A stretch of 64,000 nucleotides of DNA from Calliphora vicina. Lineage: Eukaryota > Arthropoda > Insecta > Diptera > Calliphoridae. The notes under the pieces were generated by a model. It ran no database searches. It was not told the DNA's origin and was given only the letters and a program-made list of their open reading frames with translations. The translations under genes and the position numbers were made by a program. This document shows, in pieces, positions 11,701 through 23,575 of this stretch (positions are counted from its first letter, which is position 1; the number at the start of each line of letters is the position of its first letter). The stretch spans positions 66,861,747 to 66,925,746 of the forward strand of contig NC_088784.1 in the NCBI RefSeq assembly GCF_958450345.1, in the 5' to 3' direction.

Positions 11701-13640
11701 AAAACAAGTAAGAGACTATGGTCGACCTTATATGGGTGCTATGACCAATTATGGACCGCTCACCATGAAATTAGGTCGTGTGATTTATGTCTATATGAAA
11801 GTTATTTATGTTGAATTTTATGTGTATACCGACATTATTAGGAGATTAATGCAAGTTAAAGTGATTTTCGGAAGCGGGTCTTATATGGGAGCTATGACTA
11901 ATTATGGACCGATCATAATAAAATTTGGTGACATAAATTCTGTATATATAAAACTTATTTGAAGCTAAATTTGGGTAGATACCTATATAAATTAAAAATT
12001 TATGACCTATAAAGTCCAATTTCGGGAGGACATTTGTATGAGGGCTAGCTGAAATAATTGACCGATTTCAGCGAGTTTCAATAGGCTTCGTCCTTGAACC
12101 GAAAAAATTATATGTACCAAATTTTATCGAAATATCTTCAATAAAACACGATGATTATCAAGATTTTTTTTTTCGATACTGGTTGAGTAATCGGAGGAAA
12201 TGCCCATATCGTATAGAAAATCGTTCTTAGTCAAAGGATATCTTTCATTTTCCTTAATATTTTACTTAAATATGAGTCATTGCAACATTACGGAGATATG
12301 GTTACGTTTTTACCTTTAAAAAAGGATGGTTTATTTTCTCTAAGTAAATTGCAAATAAAAGCGCCAAGTAGTCGTAATAAATCCATTTATTAAAATTTAT
12401 GAAATTTAAATAGTCATTCTCTTTTAATACACACTCTTATTTTATACACTATAAAAATACACTGACCGCCATATTCTCGTGACTTCCAGAAACACTAGAA
12501 TATTATATTTCCACAATGATCACCTAGAACTTCACAGTCAATGTTGTAATTCTTAAAAATAACAGCGTGTTTATAAGTAGAAACTTCTAATGATGGAAAT
12601 TGCTAAACCTGATGAATGTTGCAAGCAGCCAATTCAAACCGTTAAATTCAAATGATAATAAATAAACACATTTTGGAAATAGGAAATTTAATTTTAATTA
12701 AAACGTCTTCCATGCAAATTACTGGTGGCTATGCCCATGCAATTTGAAAATTTTGTTTTCTTCAGAAAATACCTTCCCACATGTCAAATCGCATATTGAT
12801 AATGATTTTTTAATAAAAAAAAAATATTTAACACTTTCGTCGTATTTTCATTATTAACCCCTCTCAGTTTTCATTAAAGAAGAAATATACTTGTCAGAGT
12901 TCAAACCGAAAACTAAAGTTATTATCAATTTTCGAATTAGCAAGGAAAATTTGTCCAGGAACCATTACGTTTCCAAAAGTGCCGCACTGTGCGTAATTTA
13001 CCCGTTTTGGTACATTTTTTGTGCCTCTGTAAAAAAACATAATCCTTTATTAATTCTTTATTATACCCTACACCACCATAGTGGAGAGGGTATTATGCGT
13101 TTGTGCAGATGTTTGTCACGCCCAAAAATATTAGTCTAACCTTAAAGTATACCGACTTAGAATCACTTTCTGAGTCGATTAAACAATGTCCGTCCGTCTG
13201 GCTGGCTGGCTGTCCATGTAAACCTTGTACACAGAGTACAGGTCGCAGTTTTGACCTGTTGAAACTGGCTGAAATCGGTCCATTATTTCACCTAGCCCCC
13301 ATACAAATGACCTCTCGAAATTGGACTTTATCGGTCATAAATGTTTAATTTATAAATATATCTCCACAAATTGCGCTCCAAATAAGTTTTATATATACAA
13401 AATTCATGTCACCAAATTTTGTTACGATCGGTCCATAATTAGTCATAGCTCCCATATAGACCCGCTTCCGAAAATCACTTTAACGTGCATAAATCGCTTA
13501 AAAATGTTGGTATTCTCACACAATTCAACATAGTAAACTCTCATATAGACACAAATCACACGACCTAATTTCATGCTGATCGGTCCATAATTGGTCATAT
13601 AAGGCCCACTTCCGAAAATCAGTCAAAAATATAAATTATT
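11701..13640. repeat. Duplicated block, copy 1 (REP-A minus / unique / REP-A plus)
   Basis: This 1.9-kb stretch is repeated in the same orientation at about 16916-18830. It consists of a minus-strand REP-A piece (11703-12130), about 0.9 kb of unique sequence (12131-13050) and a plus-strand REP-A copy. The unique part is closely similar in the two copies. Copy 1 has 14 bp (12953-12966) missing from copy 2. The unit could be a composite with inverted REP-A ends or a segmental duplication. Confidence 0.8.
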
Positions 13641-13732
13641 GAAATTTTAACTGAAAAATGTTTTTTCTCTTTTACTTAGTGTAGGGTATTATATGGTCGG
13701 CCTGGACCGACCATACTTTCTTACTTGTTTTT
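13058..13732 (+). repeat. REP-A (mini-me-like), full length
   Basis: It starts TATACCCTACACCACCATAG. The conserved core 'aaagtataccgacttagaatcac' leads into GAGTCGATTAAAC and a GTCCGTCCGTCTGGCTGG tract, then two 'ggtccataat' / 'cccatata' / 'cacttccgaaaatcac' modules. The end is GTGTAGGGTATTATATGGTC with the GGTCGG...CCGACC palindrome and CTTTCTTACTTGTTTT. The GTCY-type tract next to a short core is the mini-me signature. Non-coding. Confidence 0.85.
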
Positions 13733-14147
13733 ATAATAAACTTTTTTTTTAAAAAAAATAATCTTGTAAAAAAAAGTACCAAAAATCAATTGGATCAATC
13801 AATTGGATGATTTATAAGGGATCAATTGGACCCCTTATAAATCAAATTTCAAAAAAGTGTCATAATCCATTTGACATTTTTGCTAGAAGAACCACAATTT
13901 CACTTAAATTTAATTTCTGAGATATTGAATACAAAAAAGTAGCAAAACCCGTTTTATCCCCTTGAAAGTACAACCATCACAAAGTACCTACCACACAACT
14001 GTCCTCTTATTTATTCCATAAATTCAGATTAAGTTGCCCTATATTTTCAAAACCCTCTATCATTGATTTTCACGAAAATGACTTTATGATGGTAAAATGT
14101 TCAGTAAAACGGACCCCATCTATGGTGTGTAGTTCATAACAAACCTA
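13733..14147. other. AT-rich spacer with a small inverted repeat
   Basis: A 12-bp stem GATTTATAAGGG / CCCTTATAAATC lies at about 13809-13843. Nothing else recognised. Confidence 0.55.
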
Positions 14148-14898
14148 TTTATACCCTACACCACCATAGTGGGGAGGGTATAATGCGTTTGTACAGATGT
14201 TTGTAACGCCCAAAAATATTGGTCTAACACCCACCTTAAAGTATACCGATCGACTTAGAATCACTTTCTGAGTCGATTAAAAGATGTCCGTCTGGCTGGC
14301 TGGTTGGATGGCTGGCTGGCTGTCCATGTAAATCTTGTGCGCAGAGTACAGGTTGCAATTTTGAAGATATTTTGATCAAATTTGGTACATATAATTTTTT
14401 CAAGGACGTAGCCTATTGAAACTGGATGAAATCGGTACATTATTTCACCTAGCCCCCATACAAATGTCCTCTCGAAATTGGACTTTATAGGTCATAAATG
14501 TTTAATTTATATATGTATCTGCACAAATTTTGCTCCAAATAAGTCTCATATATACAAAATTCAAGTCACCAAATTTTGTTACGATCGGTCCATAATTAGT
14601 CATAGCTCCCATATAGACCCGCTTCCGAAAATCACTTTAACGTGCATAAATCGCTTAAAAATGTTGGTATACACACAAAATTCAATATTGTTAACTTTAA
14701 TATAGACATAAATCTCACGACCTAATTTTATGGTGATATGTCCATAATTGATCATAGCTCCCATATAAGGCCCACTTCCGAAAATCACTCGAAAATATAA
14801 ATTATTGATATTTTAAAAGAAAAATATTTTTACTCATTTACTTGGTGTAGGGTATTATATGGTCGGGCTTGACCGACCATACTTTCTTACTTGTTTTT
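14148..14898 (+). repeat. REP-A (mini-me-like), full length
   Basis: Same start, core, GGCTGGCTGG-rich tract and module order as the 13058 copy. It ends with the near-perfect palindrome TATGGTCGGGCTTGACCGACCATA region (14858-14881) followed by CTTTCTTACTTG. Confidence 0.85.
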
Positions 14899-15063
14899 TT
14901 TTAAATCTGTTTCTCATCCAAACAGCATTTGGCCATTTCCTGGGGTCACGAACGTTCGTTCGTATACCTTTGATGTCTAAGGAATATAAAAAACAAAATT
15001 TTTCCAAGCATTTTTTTGCGAATCGAACGTACGCAAAATAGAAGTCAACTTTGGCTGACAGTA

Positions 15064-16643
15064 CACTAAGAGAAATATGACGATCTAAATTTAAGAAACA
15101 AATTCTTGAATGGAGATTGCAAACTTTTTCAAGTTTTAATCTTAAATTATGGTCAGTAAGATTTTCGTTCTCAAATTTTAAAATAATTTCTTGATTTCCA
15201 GAACGCATTCTAAAAATCAAGAACATAATCTTTTTTAAGATTTTAAGATTGTATTTTTGAATTTAAGAACATATTCTCAAAGTTTAGATTGAATTCTTGA
15301 TTTTTTAGAAATTTGACAATAATGAAAGCTTGTTGTATTATAAATTGCAAAACGCTGATCGAAGTAGACGTGTTTAAAAAAAGTGAACAAAATATTTAAT
15401 TAATAATAGAAAATCAGAACTCAGACGAACTAGTTCTTATAAGTATATCTGTGAGTGAAGATTTCTTGACGCTGGCTGATGGACAATATCATCTGAGCAG
15501 AACGCCGAAAGAAAGGATACACTTTCATACTTGGCCGATATTTGCGAAGTTTTTCCCATTGAGAATGAACTTAAGGTAATTTCGTTATAGATTTTATTAC
15601 AAAATTATTATTAAAGCTGCATCATTCAACAACAATAGCCTAGATACAAGCTCATCTCGTTTGGATGAAGAAGAAATTGCTGAAAAGGGATCAACAAATC
15701 AAATGCAAAGTTCTGAAATTGATGAATCAGTTGCAGCTGCTTATAAACTATGTTTGAGCAGAGATAACGCTGATTGGGAGGAAGTTTGTCATAAATGGAA
15801 ACTCACATACAGTGTGCTCCAGAAAGATTTGGCAAAAATAGGAAGTCTTAAGTTACTACGAAGGTGGCCAAAAATTAGTCATTCAAGAGTGCCGGAATTG
15901 GTGAGAAAGTTGTTTTCGATTGCTAATTTCAGATTAAGTTATTTTCCCTTACAAATTTCAGATTCAAATTGACTTTCAAATTATGTACCCAGGAAAAGAT
16001 CAATTTTGTTAATTCAAAACGAAGAAGTTTATGTTATTTGCAACGCAATCCTTAAAAGAGTTCGATAAACACTCCCAATCCTATGAAGTTGATTCTCTAC
16101 TTAGTAAAATTTATATTATTAAAATTTCTGATTTTGTTAGCCTTCCTTTTCATTTATATCCAATCAATAATGGAAGAACATATGTAAGACCAAAGTTGAT
16201 ATAATTTTAAGTATGTATTATAATATAATTGCTTTTTTTTAAATACATAAATATGTAAATATAATACATTAAATATAAATACAAATATAATACATTTATT
16301 TCGACATTCTAATTCAATTTGTTTAATATTAATTATTAAGATTACATTCTTAACAATTTAAGAATACAATCTTAAATTAAGATTTTTAACAAGACTATGT
16401 TCTTAAAACCCATCTCAAATCAAGAACTTCGTTAAGATTACATTCTTAAATTTTACAAATGTATTCTTAATTTAAGATTGTAAATAAGAACACAATCTTA
16501 AATACGATCTTAAAATAAGCAATCGTAAAAAAATAAGATTTTATTCTTGAATTAAGAATTTTCACATTTAACAGACTATTAAGATTGAAATGCTTTGATT
16601 TTGGACTTAAAATCTTGATTTTAGCACGTTTTTTCCCTTAGTG
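15064..16643 (+). mobile_element. TIR element CACTAAGAGAAA...TTTTCCCTTAGTG with decayed gene cargo
   Basis: The ends CACTAAGAGAAA (15064) and inverted CACTAAGGGAAA (16643) are flanked by TA on both sides (15062-15063, 16644-16645). Subterminal DNA on both sides is packed with AAGATT/AATCTT and AAGAATAC-type motifs in both orientations (15090-15330 and 16330-16620), which could be transposase binding sites. The centre holds the spliced pseudogene listed separately. The superfamily is not certain; a TA target fits Tc1/mariner-like or related DDE elements. Confidence 0.65.
15399..16204 (+). pseudogene. Decayed multi-exon gene inside the CACTAAG TIR element, unknown family
   Basis: Three open segments can be linked by plausible introns. 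Segment A (15399-15575, with LADGQYHLSRTPKERIHF) ends at AAG|GTAATT. Segment B (about 15639-15900) includes ESVAAAYKLCLSRDNADWEE and WPKISHSRVPEL. It ends at TTG|GTGAGA, and a good acceptor TTACAAATTTCAG precedes segment C at 15962 (IQIDFQIMYPGKDQF). Segment C then hits a stop, shifts frame and runs on through LKEFDKHSQSYEVDSL to GRTYVRPKLI and TAA at 16202-16204. Composition is much more protein-like than the neighbourhood. I do not recognise the domain. It may be the element's own transposase-associated gene or captured host coding sequence. Confidence 0.6.
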
Positions 16644-16915
16644 TAGTGAAATGTAAAAATCTGCGAAATGGAACGGAATATTTAAAAGCGATTAATTTAT
16701 TTTAAAAGTGTATTAAAGTAGGGTCTATCCGATAGTTACACAATAAAATATCTCTATTGACTTTTGTTTAATTGTCTTAAGTACCGGTCACGAACGTAAA
16801 TTTTTCCATGTGTTTTTTTATTATTATTACCATGCATTTTCCCATAAACATCTTCAAACAAATAAGTAAAAAAGTAAGGTGCAAAATGAGCAAAAACATT
16901 TTTCTTTTAAAATTT
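16644..16915. other. Unassigned spacer
   Basis: A GGTCACGAACGT motif at 16787-16798 also occurs at 14944-14955 on the far side of the TIR element. No gene. Confidence 0.45.
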
Positions 16916-18830
16916 CAATAATTTATATTCGTGAGTGATTTTCGGAAGTGGGCCTTATATGGGAGCTATGACCAATTATTGACCGATCACCATGCAATTA
17001 GGTTATTTATGTTGAATTTTATGGGTATACCAATATATTTATGAGATTTATGAAATTTATGGGAGCTAGTACGAATTATGGACCGATCATAATAAAATTT
17101 GGTGACATGATACAGTCCAATTTCGGGAGAACATTTGTATGGGGGCTAGGTGAAATAATGGTCCGATTTCAGCGAGTTTCAATAGGCTTCGTCCTTGTGG
17201 AAAAAAATATATATATACTATGTACCAAATTTTATCGAAATATCTTCAATAAAACACGATGATTATAAACATTTTATTTTTCGATACTGGTTGAGTAATC
17301 GGAGGAAATGCCCATATCGTATAGAAAATCGTTCTTAGTCTAAGGATATCTTTCATTTTCCTTAATATTTTACTTAAATATGAACCATTGCAATATTACG
17401 GAGATATGGTTACGTTTTTACCTTTAAAAAATGGTGGTTTATTTCCTTTAAGTAAACCGGACTCTTTTAAATTGCAAATAAAAGCGCGAAGTAGTCGTAA
17501 TATCTCTATTTATTAAAATTTATGTAATTTAAATAGTCATTCTCTTTTAATACACACTCTTATTTTATACACTATAAAAATACACTGACCGCCATATTCT
17601 CGTGACTTCCAGAAACACTCGAATATTATATTTCCACAATGATCACCTAGAACTTCAAAGTCAATGTTGTAATTCTTAAAAATAACAGCGTGTTTATAAG
17701 TAGAAGCTTCCAATGATGGAAATGTTGCTAAACCTGATGAATGTTGCAAACAGCCAATTCAAACCGTTAAATTCAAATGATAATAAATAAACACATTTTG
17801 GAAAAAGGAAATTTAATTTAAATTAAAACGTCTTCCATGCAAATCACTTTTGAATTTTTTTGGGACAATTTAACTTCAGCTGCTTTTTACCAATCAGCAA
17901 GCACTGATGGTTATGCCCATGCAATTTGAAAATTTTGTTTTCTTCAGAAAAAACCTTCCCACATGTCAAATCGCATATTGATAATGATTTATTAATAAAA
18001 AAAAAATATTTAACACTTTCGTCGTATTTTCATTATTAACCCCTCTCAGTTTTCACTAAAGGAGAAATATACTTGTCAGAGTTCAAACCGAAAACTAAAC
18101 TTATTATCAATTTTCGAATTAGCAAGGAAAATTTTACGTTTCCAAAAGTGCCGCACTGTGCGTAATTTACCCGTTTTGGTACATTTTTTGTGCCTCTGTA
18201 AAAAAACATGCTCCTTTATTAATTCTTTATTATACCCTACACCACCATAGTGGAGAGGGTATTATGCGTTTGTGCAGATGTTTGTAACGCCCAAAAATAT
18301 TAGTCTAACCTTAAAGTATACCGACTTAGAATCACTTTCTGAGTCGATTAAACAATGTCCGTCCGTCTGGCTGGCTGGCTGTCCATGTAAACCTTGTGCA
18401 CAGAGTACAGGTCGCAGTTTTGACCTGTTGAAACTGGCTGAAATCGGTCCATTATTTCACCTAGCCCCCATACAAATGTCCTTCCGAACTTGGACTTTAT
18501 CGGTCATAAATGTTTAATTTATTAATGCATCTCCACAAATTGCGCTTCAAATAAGTTTTATATATACAAAATTCATGTCACCAAATTTTGTTACGATCGG
18601 TCCATAATTAGTCATAGCTCCCATATAGACCCGCTTCCGAAAATCACTTTAACGTGCATAAATCGCTTAAAAATGTTGGTATATACACAAAATTCAACAT
18701 AAATAACTTTCATTAAGACATAAATCACACGATCTAATTTCAAGATGAATCGTCCATAATTGGTCATAGCTCCCATATAAAGCCCACTTCTGAAAATCAC
18801 TCACCAATATAAATTATTGATATTTTAAAA
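16916..18830. repeat. Duplicated block, copy 2
   Basis: Same order as 11701-13640: a minus REP-A fragment (16916-17230), unique sequence (17231-18225), then plus REP-A. Copy 2 has about 60 extra bases at roughly 17848-17905 and lacks the 14 bp present in copy 1. The minus-strand 70-codon frame in it is also present as a decayed frame in copy 1 and has no domain. Confidence 0.8.
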
Positions 18831-18862
18831 GAAAAATGTTTTTGCTCATTTACTTGGTGTAT
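18227..18862 (+). repeat. REP-A (mini-me-like), 3' truncated
   Basis: Start, core, GTCCGTCCGTCTGG tract and modules are as in the 13058 copy. It stops at TTACTTGGTGTA without the terminal palindrome and is followed by unrelated sequence. Confidence 0.8.
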
Positions 18863-19945
18863 CATATCATAAAGTCCCCAATAATGCAAAATTTTAAAAA
18901 CCAATTATATATGAGATTCAGTAGTTGCTTCCAACAATGTTGTAGAATACCGAATTTTAATAACTCAAGTAATACGCGTAAAAGTTGTGTTTTTTAAGAT
19001 AAAGGGTTTTGTATATACGTCCTCGATATGTAATGTAATTTCTATAATTGTCATCATATTTAGGAGGAGGGTATTCGGTAGAGCTCATTATAACACTCTA
19101 ATTTGTTTTTAAACCTTTATATTTCATATAATTTATTAAATGTCATCTATTATGCAAATGGGACACTGCATAGCATATACAATTGTTAAATGTGTTTGTA
19201 TAAAATATTCTTTAGAATAATTTTCAATATGTTTAATTGAAATATTTATTCCCGAATGCTTATAACAAAATAATATTCTGTACACATTTATTTATACATA
19301 TATGTTCATAAAACTATTACACTAAATATTAAGCTTTACATGCAAAACTCCTACCCTGTCATTTAAAGTTTTTCATTTGATATTTTTAAATTGAAACTCG
19401 AAAACAGGGTGAAAATACTCTTATGTGAAACTCCCCAGCATGCATTAGCAATTAAATTCATTTAACTTTTTTAAACAAGAAAAAAATATTGTTTAAATTT
19501 ATTAATCATAAATTTAAAATCAATTCACCTGTAACTGACATGTTCTCTGAACTCATTTAAACATTAAATTTTATGTTAGTACCAGCACTTGACTTAATTA
19601 AAGTATTTTTTTCAAATAGGTTTTTGTGTAATGTAATACACCAACATTTAACACTTTAACAAATATTCACATATAATTAAACAACTTTAATGTTAATGAA
19701 TTAAATGCATGTTTTTGAAATTTTATATTTCAGGCATTAATTTTAATCTAAATTTAATATGATTACAATTTGTTATAACAAATTTAAATTTAAATTTTTT
19801 CTATGAACTTTAAAAGTTGTTCAAATATTTTCGTATATTGTTAAAAATAGGAATTTATTAAACATGTTAAAAACTATTTAATTACACAAATATTTTACCC
19901 ATAATTAATATGGGTATAGTTTAATAACAAAATATTATTAAACTA
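18863..19945. other. AT-rich DNA, no gene
   Basis: About 1.1 kb of A/T-rich sequence with no domain, splice pair or repeat end that I can recognise. Confidence 0.5.
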
Positions 19946-20001
19946 TACTGCACACCATAATGGCGAGGGTATTATTCGTTTGTGTTAATGTTTGTACCAA
20001 C

Positions 20002-22347
20002 TTTGGTGATCGGCCTGGTTTTTAATAACCGGTTAAGTCGGTTTCGGTTTTTTTGAAAAGCTCTCATTTCGAATATCCAAGAAACCGGGTTTTTCTCCTC
20101 GAATAGCCGGTTTTTCTAAAGGTATGTTTTCATGAGTTTTAGTGTATTTAAAACTTTAAAAAATATTCAAAATTCATTTTAGAAGCCTTTTTATATTTAG
20201 ACAAATGTCACAAGCTATATGTCCTGCAAGTAGACTGAGTGAAAGATCATTTGCAATGCTTAGCTTTATAAAACCAAAAGAAAAAAATCCATATACTCCA
20301 AAGCATTTAAACTGTGTTTTATTCCTAAGAGATTATTTTAACCTTCATAATGTTAACGCTTCGGGTAAAATTTAACTCAAATAGAAAATATTTTTTTTTT
20401 GCCAATTTTTTTTAAAAAAAAAACCTAACGTAGTTGACATTTGAAATTAAATAAAATTCATAAAATATTGAAAATATCAACCACTCACTTTTAGAAAAAA
20501 TTCTATTTTAACTTCAAAATGGGTCAAATTTGACTCGAAGAACTTGTGAATGTTAAAAGAAGTAATCAAAACTGGAACTAAAAAAAATATTTAAGCGTTT
20601 TAGAAAAAGTCTGCGTACAAAAAAATCTAGCTAAGATAATGTATAAAAACAACGCACAGTGGTATGATAATAAAAAAAGAGGCAAATAAATCTGTAACTT
20701 CTAAACTCTTACGCCGATTTGAATGAAATTTCACATACGCAAAGAGGAAGTGTAGTCGAGTTTATGTTTTGAATTTCGACCTCATGGCCCCATCAGGAGC
20801 GTGACCAGGGGTTCCCAAAGTAGGACACATCGGGTATGTTCAATTTTTAAAATGATCCTATTTCTTCGTTTGTGTTCTGATTTAAAAACTATTACACATA
20901 CAGAATCTCCTCGAGCACTACATAAAACCTCGTCGTAGCTATCAATTATATATTATAGCTTAGGAGATATTCGCATTTGAAAATTTAATTTTCAACATTT
21001 TTACCCACCCTGCACCAGTTTTTTGGTGACCGCGGTTCCAATTATAGGATTAACAATAGATCTATATATCAAATAGAGAAAGAAGTGTTTAAAAATCATG
21101 ACTGAGTCCAAAGTTACATGCATTTCAATATAAAAAAATTAAAAAAGGTGATTTTTCGCAATTTTTTTGGGAAAAAAGTACTTTTATTCTTTTAAGGTTA
21201 TCTAAAAATTTTCTAAGAGGATGTATAATGAATGAATGAAAAACATTTTTAATTTTTGATCCATTCAAAAAATCACTATTTTTTATGTAAAATTCAACTT
21301 TAGGGCAAAAATTCTCAAATCGCATACTCGATATCAAAATATAGTAACCTATTTTAGATGGCCCAATAAGTTTTTAATTATTTTGTAAAGGGTTCCGATA
21401 ACCCCGCCCCTATTGTGATATTATAGCCAAAAAACGAAAAAATACCATTTTTGGAATTTTTCAAGATTTTTTTGGGAATTGCGGGAAATTTGATTACAAA
21501 TTTCAAAATTTGTTTTTATTTTTCCATTTTAAATCTACATAACTGTGAAATTTCATTAAAAAATATTCATAAATAAAAATTTTATTTCAATTTGAAAAAT
21601 TTTTATCTATGCAAAATTCAATAAAAAGCATTTTTTGTCATATTTTTCAAAAAAGTATTCCATGAATTTTTTAATTGTCAAAAGCTATATACATTTTTGA
21701 AAACTAGACAAAATCCTCTATCCATTGATATACAACATGTCTACCTTATGTTTTTTACGTGTCAAATAAATTAGGTAAAACTTATCAACTCGCTGAGAAT
21801 TTACTCGCTGAGAATAAGTAAGTACAAAAGTGTATCCACCACTATTTTTAGATATACATAATTAGCAATATTCTTACTAAATTAATAGCTAATTGGATAG
21901 CCTTTTCGTTTGAGGACTTTAGCCAATCTCTTTTGCATGGAATGAATTCAAATGAGATTCATGGTTTCTTCACGTGATATTTTAGTTTTTGAAGTAATAA
22001 AGTGCTGGCGAATTTTTCGTTCCAACAAATCCCAAATCGAATAAATAACTGTTTCCAAGTTCAAGTTTCGCTGCGCTTTGCTTTTAAAATATCTAGGTAT
22101 GCTCTCTTATCCATTGTGGATTCAATAAACTGCTTATTACCTACCCCGTGGTTTATTCAAGAGCTCTTTAGCGAACAAAATTCATTATTATATGATCTCT
22201 TTTTTGTTCTGTTATGTTTTTTCATGAACTGTTTTTGTTTTAATGAATAAAACTTTTATTCTGCTTATTTTTAGGCGTTTTAATATTTTGCCAAAAAACC
22301 GGTTAACCGGTTATTATTAAAAAAATTTCGAAGAATCGATCACCCTA
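20002..22347 (+). mobile_element. hAT element, 2.35 kb, 8-bp TSD GTACCAAC
   Basis: Termini TTTGGTGATCGG (20002) and inverted TAGGGTGATCGATTC (22347) are flanked by exact GTACCAAC (19994-20001, 22348-22355). AACCGGTTAA-type motifs lie just inside both ends. A transposase dimerisation remnant survives at 20181-20375. The rest of the interior (20380-22240) is degenerate and includes unrelated non-coding repeat text. Confidence 0.9.
20181..20375 (+). pseudogene. hAT transposase C-terminal dimerisation region
   Basis: The frame contains SQAICPASRLSERSFAML followed by a KHLNCVLFLRDYFN stretch and stops at TAA 20373-20375. The PAS-x-x-SER-x-F motif followed about 25 residues later by Leu-rich LxxxLFL is the classic hAT C-terminal dimerisation domain. 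Upstream transposase domains (BED zinc finger, catalytic core) were not found, so the gene is truncated at its 5' side. It lies near the left end in + orientation, so most of the gene has been deleted rather than inverted. Confidence 0.85.
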
Positions 22348-22520
22348 GTACCAACCACAATATTCGTCTGATTAGTCTATCATCTTGAAGTATACCAATC
22401 AACTCAAAAGGTCGAAAATTGTGCTCAATCATTAAAAAATAAAATACTGATAATTTGAGCAAAATCGGGTAATTGCCCATTATCCAAAAAATTTAAGAAT
22501 TTTATTTCCTTCGCCCATAT

Positions 22521-22800
22521 ATCTTTAAAAATAAAAAATATAAATATTTTCTGACATTTTTGATACCAAAAAAAAAAAAAGTTCGAATAATTACCAAAAA
22601 TCTATAAATAAAATATACACATGGCACTGTAAAAGACGAAAATCAGTTTTCAATCTCCAGTTTGATTCAACGAATCAACACCAGGAGAAAGAAAGAAAAA
22701 CACAAAAACATACATAGCTGAATTGTTAACCAAAGGTTGACTACAGCAACACTAATAAAAATGATAAATTTGTAATAATAAGAATACACATATATAATAA
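22521..22800. other. AT-rich spacer with a 45-bp direct repeat partner
   Basis: An A-run followed by GTTCGAATAATTACC and AAAAATCTATAAATAAAA (about 22566-22614) recurs at about 23838-23889, bracketing the REP-A copy. Confidence 0.7.
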
Positions 22801-23575
22801 CAAGTAAGAAAGTATGGTCGGTCAAGCCCGACCATATAATACCCTACACCAAGTAAATGAGTAAAAATATTTTTCTTTTAAAATATCAATAATTTATATT
22901 TTTGAGTGATTTTCGGAAGTGGGCCTTATATGGGAGCTATGACCAATTATGGACCGATCACCATAAAATTAGGTCGTGTGATTTATGTCTATATTAAAGT
23001 TAACTATGTTGAATTTTGTGTGTATACCAACATTTTTAAGCGATTTATGCACGTTAAAGTGATTTTCGGAAGCGGGTCTATATGGGAGCTATGACTAATT
23101 ATGGACCGATCGTAACAAAATTTGGTGACATGAATTTTGTATATATAAAACTTATTTTGAGCGAAATTTGTGTAGATACATATATAAATTAAACATTTAT
23201 GACCGATAAAGTCCAATTTCGTGGGGACATTTGTATGGGGGCTAGGTGAAATAATGGACCGATTTCAGCCAGTTTCAATAGGCTTGGTCCTTGGGCCGAA
23301 AAAGAGAAAGTAATATGTACCAAATTATATCGAAATATCTTCAAAATTCCGACCTGTACTCTGCGCACAAGGTTTACATGGACAGCCAGCCAGCCAGCCA
23401 GCCAGCCAACCAGACGGACGGACGGACGGACGGACATCGTTTAATCGACTCAGAAAGTGATTCTAAGTCGATCGGTATACTTTAAGGTGGGTGTTAGACT
23501 AATATTTTTGGGCGTTACAAACATCTGAACAAACGCATAATACCCTCCCCACTATGGTGGTGTAGGGTATAAAAA
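22801..23575 (-). repeat. REP-A (mini-me-like), full length, best-preserved
   Basis: On the plus strand it begins ACAAGTAAGAAAGTATGGTC with the palindrome TATGGTCGG-tcaag-CCCGACCATA (22814-22837). It ends CACTATGGTGGTGTAGGGTA. It holds (CAGC)n at 23381-23408 and (GGAC)n at 23413-23435, i.e. the GTCY/GCTG tract expanded into microsatellites. Open frames on both strands here are repeat artefacts. Confidence 0.9.

Larger units (their letters stand above)
19946..22520 (+). repeat. REP-A copy split by a hAT element
   Basis: 'acaccataatggcgagggtattattcgtttgtgttaatgtttgtaccaac' (19950-20001) is the REP-A 5' end. The REP-A text resumes at 22348 with 'gtaccaacc', then 'cttgaagtataccaatcaac', the core. 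The two halves join exactly at the duplicated GTACCAAC. Confidence 0.75.

Noticed and set aside
12340..12960. Possible solo LTR on the minus strand (TATAAAATAAG box, AATAAA, then a TGGCGC word)
   Set aside because: I could not find TG...CA ends, a target duplication or a convincing primer-binding site. Described only as part of the duplicated block.
23381..23435. CRISPR-like or satellite array
   Set aside because: Simple (CAGC)n and (GGAC)n microsatellites within the mini-me-like GTCY tract, no spacers.
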